A model generated the notes under the pieces. It saw nothing but the letters and a program-made list of their open reading frames with translations. It was not told where the DNA came from and did not search any database. Shown here in pieces: positions 27,808 to 38,167 of a stretch of 64,000 nucleotides of DNA. The stretch lies in the NCBI RefSeq assembly GCF_000970855.1, contig NZ_KQ034046.1, positions 677,796-741,795 of the forward strand. Direction: 5' to 3'. The position numbers and the translations under genes are program-made. How positions within the stretch are numbered: the stretch's first letter is position 1; each line of letters begins with the position of its first letter. The stretch comes from Lactobacillus helsingborgensis (GTDB taxonomy: Bacteria; Bacillota; Bacilli; Lactobacillales; Lactobacillaceae).

Positions 27808-29001
27808 ATGAAAAATTTATCACAGAAAAACAAATTACTTTTAGGCTATGCTATTTCGGGAATAGGAGATCAATTCTACACCTTTGCAATTCCGCTTTTA
27901 ATGCTTTCTAGAACTCATTCATCAGTTATCATGGGACTTTTAACGGCAGTTGAATATTTGCCAACGGCGCTCTTTGGATTGACGATTGGACCGCTTTTTG
28001 ACATCTATTCCCGCAAGAAAATTATGTTATTGTCATTAGTCATGCAAATGATTCTGATTATTATTGCCCCGTTTTTAGTAATAAAAAACTTTTCTATATA
28101 TTGGCTTTTATTAGTAGTATTTCTGCTAGGCACATTTGATTTAATTACTTGGACTGGATATCAAATATTCATAGCTGAATCAGTTAAAAAAGAAGAACTA
28201 TCATCTGTTTCTGGTCAAGTTGGTTTGATTTCTTCTTTACAAAAAACTTTTGGTCCTGGCATCGCTGCTATAGTCATTAATTTAATTAATTATATCGGTG
28301 GTTTTTTACTCGATGCTCTAAGCTTTGGCTATTTGACTTATGTTGTTAAGGGCTATGAGCCATTACATAGGGAAAATAAGTTATTGAAAAAGAGCAATTC
28401 GTTTATTAAAAGTGCTAAGAAGGGAATTTCTTTTTTATTTACTCATCACAACATTAAATGGTTAATTGCCAGTTTCTTTGTCGCTAATGTGGGTTTTCAA
28501 GCGGTTTTGCCTATGTTAACTTTTTTATTAAAGCAAAAAATGCAGGTTTCCGTTAATCTCGTTAGTATCTTTTTCACAGTCGCCGCTGTCGCCAGTATTA
28601 TTGGCAATTCTGTCTATTTAAAAATAAATAAAAATCTGAAATTAGGTACGCAAATGCTGATGATCGCTTTACTGATAATGATTGGCTTTATAGTTATGCT
28701 TAATGTTCAGTCATATCTACTAGTTACTTTTGGTTATGCTTTAGTTTCGTTTGGTAGTGTCTGGTCACAAGCTAACTTTTTTACTGTAATTCAAGCAGAG
28801 ACTCCAGACCGGTATAAAGGCACAATCACATCAATTTCAACTTCGTTAACTAGAATTATTGGACCGATTATGTCGTTAATTAGCGGTTTTCTCATTAAGG
28901 CGGAGGTACATGCAATATTTATTGTTGCGGCTATCTGTATGTTCGGTTCCATATTGATTACTGTATTCAGCGGTTTAAGCAAATTAGGCAAGTTGGAATA
29001 G
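27808..29001 (+). CDS. MFS transporter, 12-helix efflux type
   Basis: A 397-residue MFS protein with about 12 helices. The loop 2-3 motif GPLFDIYSRKKIM (about 61-73) corresponds to MFS motif A. It resembles the MFS_3/EntS-like exporters in size and layout. No regulator or partner is adjacent on the same strand, and the LysR gene converges from the right. Substrate unknown. Confidence 0.8.
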   Translation: MKNLSQKNKLLLGYAISGIGDQFYTFAIPLLMLSRTHSSVIMGLLTAVEYLPTALFGLTIGPLFDIYSRKKIMLLSLVMQMILIIIAPFLVIKNFSIYWLLLVVFLLGTFDLITWTGYQIFIAESVKKEELSSVSGQVGLISSLQKTFGPGIAAIVINLINYIGGFLLDALSFGYLTYVVKGYEPLHRENKLLKKSNSFIKSAKKGISFLFTHHNIKWLIASFFVANVGFQAVLPMLTFLLKQKMQVSVNLVSIFFTVAAVASIIGNSVYLKINKNLKLGTQMLMIALLIMIGFIVMLNVQSYLLVTFGYALVSFGSVWSQANFFTVIQAETPDRYKGTITSISTSLTRIIGPIMSLISGFLIKAEVHAIFIVAAICMFGSILITVFSGLSKLGKLE

Positions 29002-29063
29002 TAAATATTTAATCATTGCCAAAAACGCGGTAGCAGAAATTAATTTATCATCATTAGAACTTG

Positions 29064-29939
29064 CTAATCAGTTGCACGTTCCAAAATATTGGCGAGAGCC
29101 GGATTTTTATAAATAGCCACCACGTCATATTTCAGTTCAGGCAGTTGAGGTAAAAAGCAGAGACAATCATCATATTTTTTTGGTATTGATAATTCTCGCG
29201 GATAAATTGCCAGACCATGATTTAAAACAACATTCGATATTGCTGCGTCGAAACTGTCTAGATAAATGATTTGAGAGTAGTCAATGTGCATGTTACGCAG
29301 AATTATTTTGATTTTTGATTGCACGTCATTACTATCTGTAGCAGTCCATTTTTGTAAAAAAAGGGGCTGCCTTTTAATAGTCTTTTTGCTTATATTGCCA
29401 TTTTTAGTTAAAGAACTCTGATTAAGTAAAATGCTAAAATTGGCTGTTCCAATTTTTTTAACGTGAATATCTTTAATTTTGCTTACCGCCGTTGAAAAAC
29501 CAATCAGGACGTCATAATTTCCTGCATCCAACTTTGTAAAGCTTGTCGCAAAATTCTCTGTATCTAATTGTAATTGTAATTTGGGGTTAGATGTTAACAA
29601 AGATTGTGCTAATTTGACTGTCCAAAAGCCAAATCCATGCAGATAATGAATTTTTAGGATACTAAAAGAATTATTTAACTGGGTTATTTTTTCACCAAAT
29701 TCGTAATAGGTATTTAAAAGAGGGATGGCGCAGTGATAGAGATTGCTACCTGCTAAAGTTACTTTAAAATGGGAGGTCGAACGGTCAATTAGCTGCACTC
29801 CAAGTTGTTTTTCCAAATTTTTAATAGCGTTGCTAATCGCGGTTTGAGAAACAAAATTTCTTTTGGCAGCCGGGGTAAATCCTTGAGTTTCAACTACATC
29901 AACAAAATATTTGTATGCTAACAGGCTGTATTTCATCAT
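29064..29939 (-). CDS. LysR family transcriptional regulator
   Basis: A 291-residue protein with the LysR winged helix at residues 3-62 (TPAAKRNFVSQTAISNAIKNLEKQLGVQLIDR). A periplasmic-binding-like effector domain follows. It is divergent from glpK with 139 bases between. A perfect dyad of LysR type (T-N11-A) lies just upstream of its own start, so autoregulation and possibly control of glpK are plausible. The effector is unknown. Confidence 0.85.
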   Translation of the reverse strand: MMKYSLLAYKYFVDVVETQGFTPAAKRNFVSQTAISNAIKNLEKQLGVQLIDRSTSHFKVTLAGSNLYHCAIPLLNTYYEFGEKITQLNNSFSILKIHYLHGFGFWTVKLAQSLLTSNPKLQLQLDTENFATSFTKLDAGNYDVLIGFSTAVSKIKDIHVKKIGTANFSILLNQSSLTKNGNISKKTIKRQPLFLQKWTATDSNDVQSKIKIILRNMHIDYSQIIYLDSFDAAISNVVLNHGLAIYPRELSIPKKYDDCLCFLPQLPELKYDVVAIYKNPALANILERATD

Positions 29940-29956
29940 GCATCATCCTTTTCTTT

Positions 29957-29978
29957 ATAACTTTAACTAATAAGTTAT
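29957..29978. promoter_or_regulatory. Candidate LysR binding dyad
   Basis: Perfect 7-base arms ATAACTT and AAGTTAT with an 8-base spacer lie 18 bases upstream of the lysR start, between lysR and glpK. They include a T-N11-A core as in LysR recognition sites. Confidence 0.5.
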
Positions 29979-29988
29979 CACCATTATA

Positions 29989-30002
29989 TGTTAGCGCTTA
30001 CT
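29989..30002 (+). promoter_or_regulatory. Probable cre site (CcpA) of glpK-glpO
   Basis: TGTTAGCGCTTACT matches the cre consensus TGWAANCGNTNWCA at all but two positions. It lies 20-30 bases upstream of the -35 box, consistent with carbon catabolite control of glycerol use. Confidence 0.55.
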
Positions 30003-30019
30003 AAAAAGCGAGGGTAAAA

Positions 30020-31590
<1,571 letters not shown>

Positions 31591-31621
31591 TTACTTTTAT
31601 TAGAGAGAAAGAGGCTGAATC

Positions 31622-33367
31622 ATGGCGTTCTCAATTAAAACGAGACAAGAAGAAATTGAACGTTTAAAGAATGAAAAATTAGATTTACTGGTTATTGGTG
31701 GCGGCATTACCGGTGCTGGCGTTGCTTTGCAAGCTAGTGCAGCTAAAATGAAAACCGGCTTGATTGACATGCAGGATTTTGGTGGAGGTACTTCTTCTCG
31801 TTCTACCAGATTAGTACATGGTGGTATTCGCTATCTTAAAACTTTTGATGTTCAAGTGGTTTCCGACACTGTTAAAGAACGTGCAGTTATCCAGCACATT
31901 GCGCCACATATGACACAGCCAGACCCGATGATTTTGCCAATTTATGATGAACCCGGCACCACATTTACTATGTTTTCAGTCAAAGTGGCTATGGATTTAT
32001 ATGATCATCTAGCTGGCATTGAAGGAGATTCGCCTTTAATCAAATATGCTAACTACATGATGGATAAAGAAGAAACTTTAAAGCGTGAACCACAATTAAA
32101 TAGTGAGAATCTGCAAGGTGCGGGTGTTTATTTAGACTATCAAAACAATGACTCAAGGCTGGTTGTTGAAAACGTTAAAAAGGCACATGATTTAGGTTGT
32201 TTGGCTGTTAGTCGCTTGAAGTGCATCAGAATTTTACATAACGACCAAATGCAAGCAAATGGTGTGCGCGTTCACGACAATTTAACCGGTGAAGAATTTG
32301 AAATACACGCAGATGTAATTATCAATACTTCTGGTCCTTGGTCTGATTTGGTACGTCAAGAAGATAAAGAGGTTTACAAGAAACCACGTTTGCGTCCAAC
32401 TAAAGGTGTGCACCTTGTAGTAGACCAATCACGCCTGACGGTGCCACAACCAACTTATTTTGGTTCAGGCACGGCAGACGGTCGTATGATTTTCACAATT
32501 CCAAGAGAAGGTAAAACTTACTTTGGTACTACAGATACCGACTTTACCGGTGATTACGCTCATCCAACTGTTGAACAAAGCGATGTAGATTACTTGTTAA
32601 ACATTATTAATAAAAAGTATCCTGCAGCCCATTTGACAATTGATGATATTGAAGCCAGTTGGGCAGGAGTTCGTCCTTTAATTGAAGTAGAGGTTGAAGG
32701 AAACGAAGCAGCTGATGCTGCTACTGGAGCCAGTGTTTCTGACAGTACCTCGGCTCCGTCTGCTGTATCACGTGGTAGTTCACTAACTGAAGCTGAAGAC
32801 GGTTTAATTACATTAGCTGGTGGTAAATTGACAGACTACCGCATTATGGCTAATGGAGCAATGAAGAAAATACAGCAGAAATTGCATGATAAGTTTTCTA
32901 AGAACTTCACTTTGCAAGATTCTGCTGAAATTAAAGTTGCTGGTGGTGATTTTGATTCTGATCATGCAGAAGAAGAACTGGCACGGATTGCTAAAGATGG
33001 TGTTGCTGCTGGTTTAGCTTCTGAAGACGCAACTGAAATCGCTAATCTTTTTGGTTCTCAAGCAGAGCAAATATACGAATATGCACAAAAGATTAAGCCA
33101 GCAGATGGTTTAAGTTTAGGCGAAACAGCTGCACTGGATTATTCATTAAACGAAGAAATGACTTTGACTCCAGTTGATTATCTTTTACGTCGCACTTACC
33201 ATATCTTGTTCAAGAGTGACACCTTGAGCCAAGTTAAAGATGGTGTAGTAAAGCATATGTCTGATTACTATGGCTGGGATAAGGCATTAAAAGAGCAATA
33301 TATAAATGACTTAGACCATGAAATTGCAGAGTCACGACTGGAGGGATTAAAGAGTAAAAATAAATAG
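31622..33367 (+). CDS. glpO: Alpha-glycerophosphate oxidase / type 1 glycerol-3-phosphate oxidase
   Basis: A 581-residue FAD enzyme oxidising glycerol-3-phosphate to dihydroxyacetone phosphate. The FAD-binding GGGITGAG motif is near residues 26-33, with FGGGTSSRSTRLVHGGIRYL after about residue 54. It keeps an insert of roughly 30 residues rich in Ala, Ser and Thr at about 357-390. A comparable insertion marks the oxygen-reducing, H2O2-forming oxidases of streptococci and lactobacilli rather than the quinone-linked dehydrogenase. It forms an operon with glpK under the cre site. The name glpD is also used. Confidence 0.93.
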   Translation: MAFSIKTRQEEIERLKNEKLDLLVIGGGITGAGVALQASAAKMKTGLIDMQDFGGGTSSRSTRLVHGGIRYLKTFDVQVVSDTVKERAVIQHIAPHMTQPDPMILPIYDEPGTTFTMFSVKVAMDLYDHLAGIEGDSPLIKYANYMMDKEETLKREPQLNSENLQGAGVYLDYQNNDSRLVVENVKKAHDLGCLAVSRLKCIRILHNDQMQANGVRVHDNLTGEEFEIHADVIINTSGPWSDLVRQEDKEVYKKPRLRPTKGVHLVVDQSRLTVPQPTYFGSGTADGRMIFTIPREGKTYFGTTDTDFTGDYAHPTVEQSDVDYLLNIINKKYPAAHLTIDDIEASWAGVRPLIEVEVEGNEAADAATGASVSDSTSAPSAVSRGSSLTEAEDGLITLAGGKLTDYRIMANGAMKKIQQKLHDKFSKNFTLQDSAEIKVAGGDFDSDHAEEELARIAKDGVAAGLASEDATEIANLFGSQAEQIYEYAQKIKPADGLSLGETAALDYSLNEEMTLTPVDYLLRRTYHILFKSDTLSQVKDGVVKHMSDYYGWDKALKEQYINDLDHEIAESRLEGLKSKNK

Positions 33368-33402
33368 AAATAAAATTGTCGAGTAGTAAATTGTTTCCCC
33401 AA

Positions 33403-33438
33403 AAAGCTCAGCAGAATTCTTTCTGCTGGGCTTTTTTT
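33403..33438 (+). terminator. Terminator of the glpK-glpO operon
   Basis: A stem AAGCTCAGCAGAA / TTCTGCTGGGCTT with one G-T pair is followed by seven T residues. Confidence 0.9.
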
Positions 33439-33595
33439 CTTGTGTTTTAAAAACTCATATTAAAATAAAACAAATTAAATAATCTCTTTATTTTGTATTG
33501 GAAATTACTTTTAAAATAATAACTTTTGTTTTCATATTTGAAAAAATAGTTTTAAATTTGCACTTTAAAAGATTACACTAATAGTGAGGTGAATT

Positions 33596-34567
33596 ATGAT
33601 GGAACCAATATTTTTAACGCCATACTTTAGACCTAAGATTTGGGGTGGGCGCAAATTAAAAACTATTTTTAATTATGATATTCCAGATGGTCAAGTCGGT
33701 GAAGCTTGGGTTATTTCTGGGTATAAGGATGACGCTTCAACTGTCACTAGCGGTCAATTCAAGGGACAAAGCTTACGGCAAGTTTATCAAGAAAATCCAG
33801 AGCTTTTTGGCAATCCTAAAAGTAAAGAATTTCCTTTACTGGTTAAATTCTTGGATGCCAATGACAACTTATCTGTGCAAGTTCATCCTGATGACGATTA
33901 TGCCCGCAGAGTAGAGAATGACAGCGGCAAGACCGAAAGTTGGTATGTCTTACAGGCTGACCCTGGTTCGTATTTGATTTATGGTCATACCGCTAAAACT
34001 CGCGCTGAATTGGCAGAAATGATCGAAAAAGGGGAATGGGATAAGCTATTGCGTAAAGTCCCAGTCAAAGCTGGAGATTTCTTTTACGTTCCGTCAGGTA
34101 CAATTCATGCACTTACAAAAGGAATATTAGTAATTGAAACTCAGCAATCAAGTGATGTAACCTATAGACTATATGATTATGACCGAGTTGACCAAAAAAC
34201 AGGCCAGAAACGGGAATTACATACACAAAAGTCAATTGATATTACTCAGGTTCCTCATGTTGATCCCCAACTTAAGATCAAGACTAAACATGAACAGGAT
34301 GCTATTATCAAAACTTTAGTTGAGCCACCAATTTCACCTCATTTTTATTTGTGGCAAATAGACCTTAATGGCCAATGGCAAACTGGCTTAAAGAGTCACC
34401 CATACTTATTAGTCACAATCATTAATGGTTCGGGTAAACTCGAATTTGCAAATAAGACTTACGATTTAGCATTAGGAACAAATTTGATTATTCCTAATGA
34501 AATAAAGAATTTTAAGTTTGAAGGTAATATGAAAATAGTTATTTCAACACCAGGAAACGAGAATTAA
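33596..34567 (+). CDS. manA: Mannose-6-phosphate isomerase, class I
   Basis: A 323-residue cupin-type isomerase linking mannose-6-phosphate to fructose-6-phosphate. Metal and active-site motifs are visible: VQVHPDD (about 98-104), ETQQSSDVTYR near residue 182, and FYVPSGTIHAL near 165. It heads a four-gene run with a membrane protein and a two-component system. GAGGTGA precedes the ATG at 33596, and a second ATG follows immediately. Confidence 0.93.
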   Translation: MMEPIFLTPYFRPKIWGGRKLKTIFNYDIPDGQVGEAWVISGYKDDASTVTSGQFKGQSLRQVYQENPELFGNPKSKEFPLLVKFLDANDNLSVQVHPDDDYARRVENDSGKTESWYVLQADPGSYLIYGHTAKTRAELAEMIEKGEWDKLLRKVPVKAGDFFYVPSGTIHALTKGILVIETQQSSDVTYRLYDYDRVDQKTGQKRELHTQKSIDITQVPHVDPQLKIKTKHEQDAIIKTLVEPPISPHFYLWQIDLNGQWQTGLKSHPYLLVTIINGSGKLEFANKTYDLALGTNLIIPNEIKNFKFEGNMKIVISTPGNEN

Positions 34568-34590
34568 ATCTATCAGAGAAAGGAAAAAGT

Positions 34591-34986
34591 ATGATTTATA
34601 TCGCATGTGGTGCAATTATGTTAGTAATTGGACTGCTATGGCTAATCTCGCCTGCAAAAAGACAAATTCCATTTTACGGGTATCATTCATACTTGGCCCA
34701 AGTCAATAAAAACAGTTTCAAGTTTGCTCAAAAAAGAGCAAGTTTAAATTTTATTGCTTTTGGTTTAATTCAATTATTGTTGGGTATTGGAATACATTTA
34801 TTTAAATGGGATCGTTATTTTTTACTTTGGCTGCTGACATTTTATCTTTTCATTATCTTTCCAATCATGGCTACGGAAAAAGCCTTAAAAAGCTACTTAA
34901 AAAACCGTCATGAATTGCCGGCAGATTATATAGATCCTGACAAAGTAAAAAGGGAGAGAACAAAAGGATTTAGGGACCGAAAATGA
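34591..34986 (+). CDS. Small membrane protein, SdpI-like
   Basis: A 131-residue protein with three hydrophobic segments (about residues 2-18, 52-70 and 76-92) and a basic C-terminal tail. The segment FYGYHSYLAQVNKNSFKFAQK resembles the conserved cytoplasmic motif of SdpI/DUF3784-like membrane proteins. SdpI is an immunity and signalling protein in Bacillus. It overlaps the response regulator gene by 4 bases, so it may act as an accessory or sensor of that system (inference). Confidence 0.6.
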   Translation: MIYIACGAIMLVIGLLWLISPAKRQIPFYGYHSYLAQVNKNSFKFAQKRASLNFIAFGLIQLLLGIGIHLFKWDRYFLLWLLTFYLFIIFPIMATEKALKSYLKNRHELPADYIDPDKVKRERTKGFRDRK

Positions 34987-35702
34987 AACTGAAAATTTTA
35001 ATGGTCGAGGATGATCAGTCAGTTGCAGAAATGATGGGAATGTTCTTTGAAAAAGAAGGTTGGACCATGGATGTAGCTACTGATGGGGAACAAGCCGTTA
35101 AAATGTTTGCCAAAAATCCTGACCAGTATGATTTGATCACGTTAGACCTCAATCTACCTAAAAAAGATGGCATACAAGTTGCTAAAGACGTATGTGCGAT
35201 TTCACCACAAATTCCAATTATTATGTTAACTGCTCGCAGTAGTGAGGAGGAACAGATTCAGGGATTTAATGCTGGTGCAGATGATTATGTATCAAAGCCT
35301 TTTAGTCCTTTAGCTTTAATTGCTCGTATCAAGGCGCTGCAACGCAGAATTAGAATTGATGATCATAAAGAACAATCAAAAGAAACTAAAGAAGCCGAAA
35401 AATTCGATGTCGAAACAGCTCATACCCAAATTTCTAAGAGCAGACGTGAAGTATTATATGACGGAAAATACGTTCAAAACATTACACCAAAAGAATTCGA
35501 TTTACTATATACTATGGCTCAAAAACCTAAACAGGTATTTTCCCGTGAACAATTGTTAGAAGCTGTCTGGGGCTATGATTATTATGGTGAAGACCGGACA
35601 GTTGATGCTCATATCAAAAAGTTGCGTCAAAAATTGGAAACCGTGGGTGCAGATGTTATCCAAACTGTTTGGGGCGTTGGCTATAAATTTGATGATTCGT
35701 AG
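34983..35702 (+). CDS. OmpR-family response regulator
   Basis: A 239-residue protein with an N-terminal receiver domain and a C-terminal winged helix. In the receiver, the acidic pair is Glu9/Asp10-Asp11, the phosphoacceptor is Asp55 in LDLNLPKKDG, and Lys ~105 is in SKPF. The winged helix shows TPKEFDLLY and DRTVDAHIKKLRQKL. It starts within the end of the preceding membrane-protein gene and is 9 bases from the kinase gene, so the pair is clearly cognate. Target genes are unknown. Confidence 0.92.
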   Translation: MKLKILMVEDDQSVAEMMGMFFEKEGWTMDVATDGEQAVKMFAKNPDQYDLITLDLNLPKKDGIQVAKDVCAISPQIPIIMLTARSSEEEQIQGFNAGADDYVSKPFSPLALIARIKALQRRIRIDDHKEQSKETKEAEKFDVETAHTQISKSRREVLYDGKYVQNITPKEFDLLYTMAQKPKQVFSREQLLEAVWGYDYYGEDRTVDAHIKKLRQKLETVGADVIQTVWGVGYKFDDS

Positions 35703-35711
35703 GTTTTTATT

Positions 35712-37163
35712 ATGAAGTTGATTTATCAGCACATGCTTAGTTTTTTACTAATCATTCTTACTACGGTATCAATAATTGGCTTTTCAGAAATTAATAACGT
35801 CACTAAGCAATCTTATGCCCATAATTATCAGAGAATGGAAGATTTTGCTTCTGCTCTAGGAACTTTGGCTGCTAGTGAAGAAAAGAATGGCTCAGCAATG
35901 CTTAACCCCAAGTTTTTGCATAGACTGCAGTTTGTCCTTCACAGCGATAAAGTGTATTTTAGCGTTTTTAATACGCGGGGCAAACAGATTTATCCCAAAA
36001 GAAATAACAAGATTAAACTTTCTGACAAGCACTTTGCACAAGTAAAGCGTGGAAAAAAGCTGCATATCAAAAACAACAATGAAATAATTTCGCAATTAGG
36101 TCATACTAAAGACACCTGTACTGGAGTGCTTTTGCCTTGGCGTGATCAGGGTAAATTTATTGGTGCAATTTGGCTGGGAGTTCGGGTGTCAACCGTTGAA
36201 CGACCAATAAGAAGTGCCAAACAAAATTTGTTCAGTGCGTTGGTGACTGCATTAATAGTTGGCTTAATTTTAAGTTTTATCTTGTCGTTTTATGCAACTA
36301 ATAGGATTAAAAATTTGTCTCAAGCTACTCAAAAAGTTGCTGCAGGAGATTTTGACGTACAGGCTAATTACAGTGGTAATGATGAAATAACTCAGCTTGC
36401 TGATAACTTTAACCAAATGGTGCGCGCATTAAAGAAATCAAATCAAGAAGTTAAGGCACAAGAAAAACGACGGGATCAGTTTATGGCTGATGCTGCTCAT
36501 GAAATGCGGACACCGTTAACTACAATCAACGGTATTTTGGAAGGGCTGCAATATGATGCAATTCCGGATAAAGCCAAGCCAAAGTCTATTGCTTTAATGA
36601 GCAGGGAAACAAAAAGGCTTATTCGTCTTGTTAACGAAAACCTGGATTATGAAAAGATACGTAATAATCAAATAGATTTAATTAAAACCAAGTTTAATGC
36701 TAGAAAAGTATTAGACGATGTTACAATGCAGCTTAAACATAATGCTGCTAAGGCAAATGATAAAATTATTATTTCAGTACCTATAGATTTGCCAATTTAT
36801 GCCGATAGAGACCGCTTTACCCAAATTATGGTCAATTTAATTCAAAACGCTATTCAGTTTACCACTGACGGCAGAATTGAGATTACTGGTTATCGGGCTG
36901 CCCATGCCACCATCATTAGCGTTAAAGATAATGGTATTGGCATGAGTCATGAGCAACTTAAGTATATATTTGAAAGATATTTTAAGGCGGATCCATCGCG
37001 CACGCGCTCGGGTAAAGGCGAATATGGTTTAGGCTTATCAATTGTTTCTTCTTTAATTAAGCAGCATGGCGGCAAAATTCACGTTCAGTCTAAGTCAAAT
37101 CAAGGTGCTTTATTTACCATAATTTTATTTGATAAAGGCTATGAACAATATCTTGATAACTAA
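35712..37163 (+). CDS. Sensor histidine kinase
   Basis: A 483-residue membrane kinase. Helix 1 lies at about 8-26, the extracellular sensor at about 27-172 and helix 2 at about 173-196, followed by a HAMP domain. The H-box is DAAHEMRTPLTT (His near residue 263). The N-box is VNLIQNAIQF, the G1 box DNGIGM and the G2 box GEYGLGLSIV. It pairs with the upstream response regulator. The signal is unknown. Confidence 0.92.
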   Translation: MKLIYQHMLSFLLIILTTVSIIGFSEINNVTKQSYAHNYQRMEDFASALGTLAASEEKNGSAMLNPKFLHRLQFVLHSDKVYFSVFNTRGKQIYPKRNNKIKLSDKHFAQVKRGKKLHIKNNNEIISQLGHTKDTCTGVLLPWRDQGKFIGAIWLGVRVSTVERPIRSAKQNLFSALVTALIVGLILSFILSFYATNRIKNLSQATQKVAAGDFDVQANYSGNDEITQLADNFNQMVRALKKSNQEVKAQEKRRDQFMADAAHEMRTPLTTINGILEGLQYDAIPDKAKPKSIALMSRETKRLIRLVNENLDYEKIRNNQIDLIKTKFNARKVLDDVTMQLKHNAAKANDKIIISVPIDLPIYADRDRFTQIMVNLIQNAIQFTTDGRIEITGYRAAHATIISVKDNGIGMSHEQLKYIFERYFKADPSRTRSGKGEYGLGLSIVSSLIKQHGGKIHVQSKSNQGALFTIILFDKGYEQYLDN

Positions 37164-37194
37164 TGCAGTTCGAATAAAATTCTGCTTGCAATTA

Positions 37195-37239
37195 AAAAGG
37201 CTAATATATCATCAGTTTAGGATGATTTATTAGCCTTTT
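37195..37239. terminator. Long bidirectional terminator between the kinase and SPFH genes
   Basis: Outer arms AAAAGGCTAATA / TATTAGCCTTTT and an inner stem ATCATC / GATGAT form one extended hairpin between converging genes. Confidence 0.85.
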
Positions 37240-37252
37240 GTGTATGTATTAT

Positions 37253-38128
37253 TTATTTTTCTAATTCATTGTCAGTGGTGGTTTCATGCCAGACTTTAGC
37301 AGCAGCTGGAATTGAACCTAGATTAGTTACATTATCCTTATCGACTACTATAAGGTTATTGGGTCCCTTTGCCAAATTATTGAAACTGTCCAGACTTTGA
37401 TTTTTAAAGTAGCCGTCGCTTGCTTTTGCGAGACTTGACTGCAATTGGTTGATCCGATAAGCTTCAGCATCGGCTTCTGTTTTGACCGCCTCAGCTTTGG
37501 CTTTAGCTGTCGCGATCAATGCTTCGTTTTTAGCCTTAGTCGTTAACTCAATATTTTTAGCTTCACCCTCGGCTTTTTCAATAGCAGCAATTTTTTCTCT
37601 ATCAGCTGTTAATTGCTTATCCATTGCTTTTTGTATTTCAGTGCTGGGCAATAGTTCATCAATATTGACGCGGACGACCCGAATGCCGTAAATATCAGTG
37701 AGATCACCTATTGCTTCTGATAGTTGCGAGTTAATGCTGCTGGTGGAACCTAACGCATCATTTAAGTCCATCCGACCAATAATATCCCGTAAATGCCCTC
37801 TGATTAATTCAACCATTGATTTAACGGAGTCGGTATTGTTGTAAAAATATTTGTATGAATCAGTCACCAAGTAGTTTAGGGTCAAGCTGGTAGTAATTTC
37901 TGCATTATCTTTGGTAATAATAGAATATTTGGAAATTTCCGCCGGAAACATGGCTAGAGAAACTTTACGTAGTCTTTGAATTACCGGGATAATAAGAACT
38001 AATCCAGCTTTAACAGTTCTTGAGTATTTGCCCAAAGTTTCAATTAAGCCCTCGTTGTTTTGCGGGACTACTCTACAGCATGCCAACACTATACATATGA
38101 TTATCATGATTAAAAATAAGTATTTCAT
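37253..38128 (-). CDS. SPFH/Band 7 domain membrane protein (stomatin/HflC-like)
   Basis: A 291-residue protein with an N-terminal membrane anchor (residues 3-18). An SPFH domain covers about 20-190 (PQNNEGLIETLGKYSRTVKAG is the typical start). A long Ala/Glu/Lys helix follows at about 180-250, predicted to be coiled coil. Such proteins oligomerise in membrane microdomains and often regulate FtsH or other proteases. It has GGAGG before the ATG and is downstream of the LTA-synthase-like gene on the same strand, with 39 bases between. Confidence 0.85.
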   Translation of the reverse strand: MKYLFLIMIIICIVLACCRVVPQNNEGLIETLGKYSRTVKAGLVLIIPVIQRLRKVSLAMFPAEISKYSIITKDNAEITTSLTLNYLVTDSYKYFYNNTDSVKSMVELIRGHLRDIIGRMDLNDALGSTSSINSQLSEAIGDLTDIYGIRVVRVNIDELLPSTEIQKAMDKQLTADREKIAAIEKAEGEAKNIELTTKAKNEALIATAKAKAEAVKTEADAEAYRINQLQSSLAKASDGYFKNQSLDSFNNLAKGPNNLIVVDKDNVTNLGSIPAAAKVWHETTTDNELEK

Positions 38129-38167
38129 GAAAGTCCTCCAAAAAAATAATATTTTATTCTATATTTA

